A stretch of DNA of 64,000 nt from Xiphophorus maculatus (lineage: Eukaryota > Chordata > Actinopteri > Cyprinodontiformes > Poeciliidae), in the NCBI RefSeq assembly GCF_002775205.1, contig NC_036453.1, positions 7,901,103 to 7,965,102 on the forward strand, read 5' to 3'. Shown piece by piece: positions 63,181 through 64,000 of this stretch. How positions within the stretch are numbered: position 1 is the stretch's first letter; each line of letters opens with the position of its first letter. Below the pieces are notes generated by a model that did no database searches, had not been told where the DNA came from, and worked only from the letters and a program-made list of their open reading frames with translations. A program made the position numbers and the translations under genes.

Positions 63181-64000
63181 CTGAAAGATTATTCTGTAAA
63201 AACATGGCGGAGGCAGCGTCAGCTCCGTCTCAGGTAAAGGAAACTGTCAGTCCCAGTGTGATGATTATGCTACATGCTAAGTGGCTAGCAAAGCTAACAG
63301 TCACAACTTCAGTGAATCCCTTCTGTTCAGGTTATTTTCAGAAAACCTGCAGATTTTAAACGCAGCCTATCTAAAGTATTCAGAAGACAATGCATCATGG
63401 GAAACTGAAATATTTATGACGTTGGCTGGCCAATCAGCGCTCATGTTGCTTTGTGCTGATTGGCTGTAGCTGAAATGAATATAGTAGATATAGATATTAT
63501 ATCTACCTGTATAGATCAAACACACATAGATAGTTTGATCTTTTTGTGTTTTCAGAAGGAAAGGTTTGAAGTTGATTGTTTCTCAGTAATGGATTCTGAC
63601 CTGCTGAGTTAAACCAACGGCTGAACTGGTCAATGTTTGACCCAGTACTGGGTTAGCTAACTTCCAGACTGACTTGTTTTAACCTTGCCGTTTTTACAGT
63701 GTCGCCCAGGTAACGCATCCAGTGACCAATCCTGTTCCTCCAGATTCCCTGCGTGTTTTAGATATTCTATTTACCTCACCTGATCCAAAGGAATTAATTA
63801 CTAAATCAATTTTATCCTCGGTTTCCCAGAAGAGTTTGAACTGGAACATGTGACACTTTCTGATTGATGTTTGTTTGATTTTAGTTTTATTTGGGTTTAT
63901 TTTTTGTTGTTAGTTCAGCTTAGAATTGCGCTAATATTTTTAGCCATAAATGCGCAGTTTTTGCACCATTACAATTCTATTTTCTTCCATTCTCTGCTCC
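63181..64000. other. Window end, no gene seen
   Basis: AT-rich DNA with no supported exon. Short frames such as 63281-63469 show no recognised family. ATGGCGGAGGCAGCGTCAGC at 63204 looks like a start-codon context but opens no family-like protein. Confidence 0.3.

Noticed and set aside
54771-64000. A catsper3 orthologue downstream of pcbd2
   Set aside because: Looked for ion-channel-like exons with splice sites on both strands and recognised none.

Overview
The window is nuclear DNA of a ray-finned (teleost) fish. Genes have spliced exons with GT-AG introns, the background is AT-rich, and introns and spacers are full of fish-type LINE, SINE, Tc1 and fold-back MITE debris. Five protein-coding genes were reconstructed exon by exon by matching splice phase and remembered vertebrate protein families. 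All five lie on the + strand: camlg (632-2950), ddx46 (7086-24200), a C5orf24 homologue (CDS 28651-29304), txndc15 (34633-38168) and pcbd2 (39120-54673). This is the gene order and orientation of human chromosome 5q31.1 (CAMLG-DDX46-C5ORF24-TXNDC15-PCBD2), so the block is ancient conserved synteny. In mammals CATSPER3 and PITX1 follow. No catsper3 exon is visible in the last 9.3 kb, and pitx1 would lie beyond the window.

Layout. 1-631: spacer and camlg promoter with a perfect CRE palindrome. 632-3175: camlg (4 coding exons). 3176-6900: spacer with a fold-back MITE and a LINE 3' end embedded in a TA microsatellite. 7086-24360: ddx46 (23 coding exons), whose introns hold a SINE, Tc1 remnants, several MITE families and a three-deep nested insertion. 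25540-26025: CpG-rich promoter and probable non-coding first exon of the C5orf24 homologue; its single coding exon is followed by a likely 4.1-kb 3' UTR ending near 33440. 34480-38245: txndc15 (6 exons). 39120-54760: pcbd2, four short exons separated by introns of 1.4, 9.7 and 4.0 kb. 54760-64000: no gene; LINE and MITE remnants plus one GC-rich candidate regulatory block.

The genes are housekeeping genes from unrelated pathways: tail-anchored protein insertion at the ER (camlg), pre-mRNA splicing (ddx46), a basic protein of unknown function with GRP motifs (C5orf24), a thioredoxin-fold membrane protein linked to cilia (txndc15) and pterin recycling (pcbd2). They do not form an operon or a shared pathway. 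A plausible reason for their linkage is that the large pcbd2 introns and downstream spacer carry long-range regulatory DNA for pitx1. Several GC-rich, repeat-free, homeodomain-site-bearing islands (about 42.0, 46.1-46.85, 48.15-48.7, 51.4-51.6 and 58.15-58.8 kb) fit that reading, but conservation could not be tested here.

I found no clearly new biological system. The best leads are the candidate enhancer islands, two short ddx46 introns with no in-frame stop, a pseudo-exon with an in-frame stop between transposons in ddx46, a minisatellite that grew inside a fold-back transposon, and the LINE fragment flanked by TA repeats on both sides.
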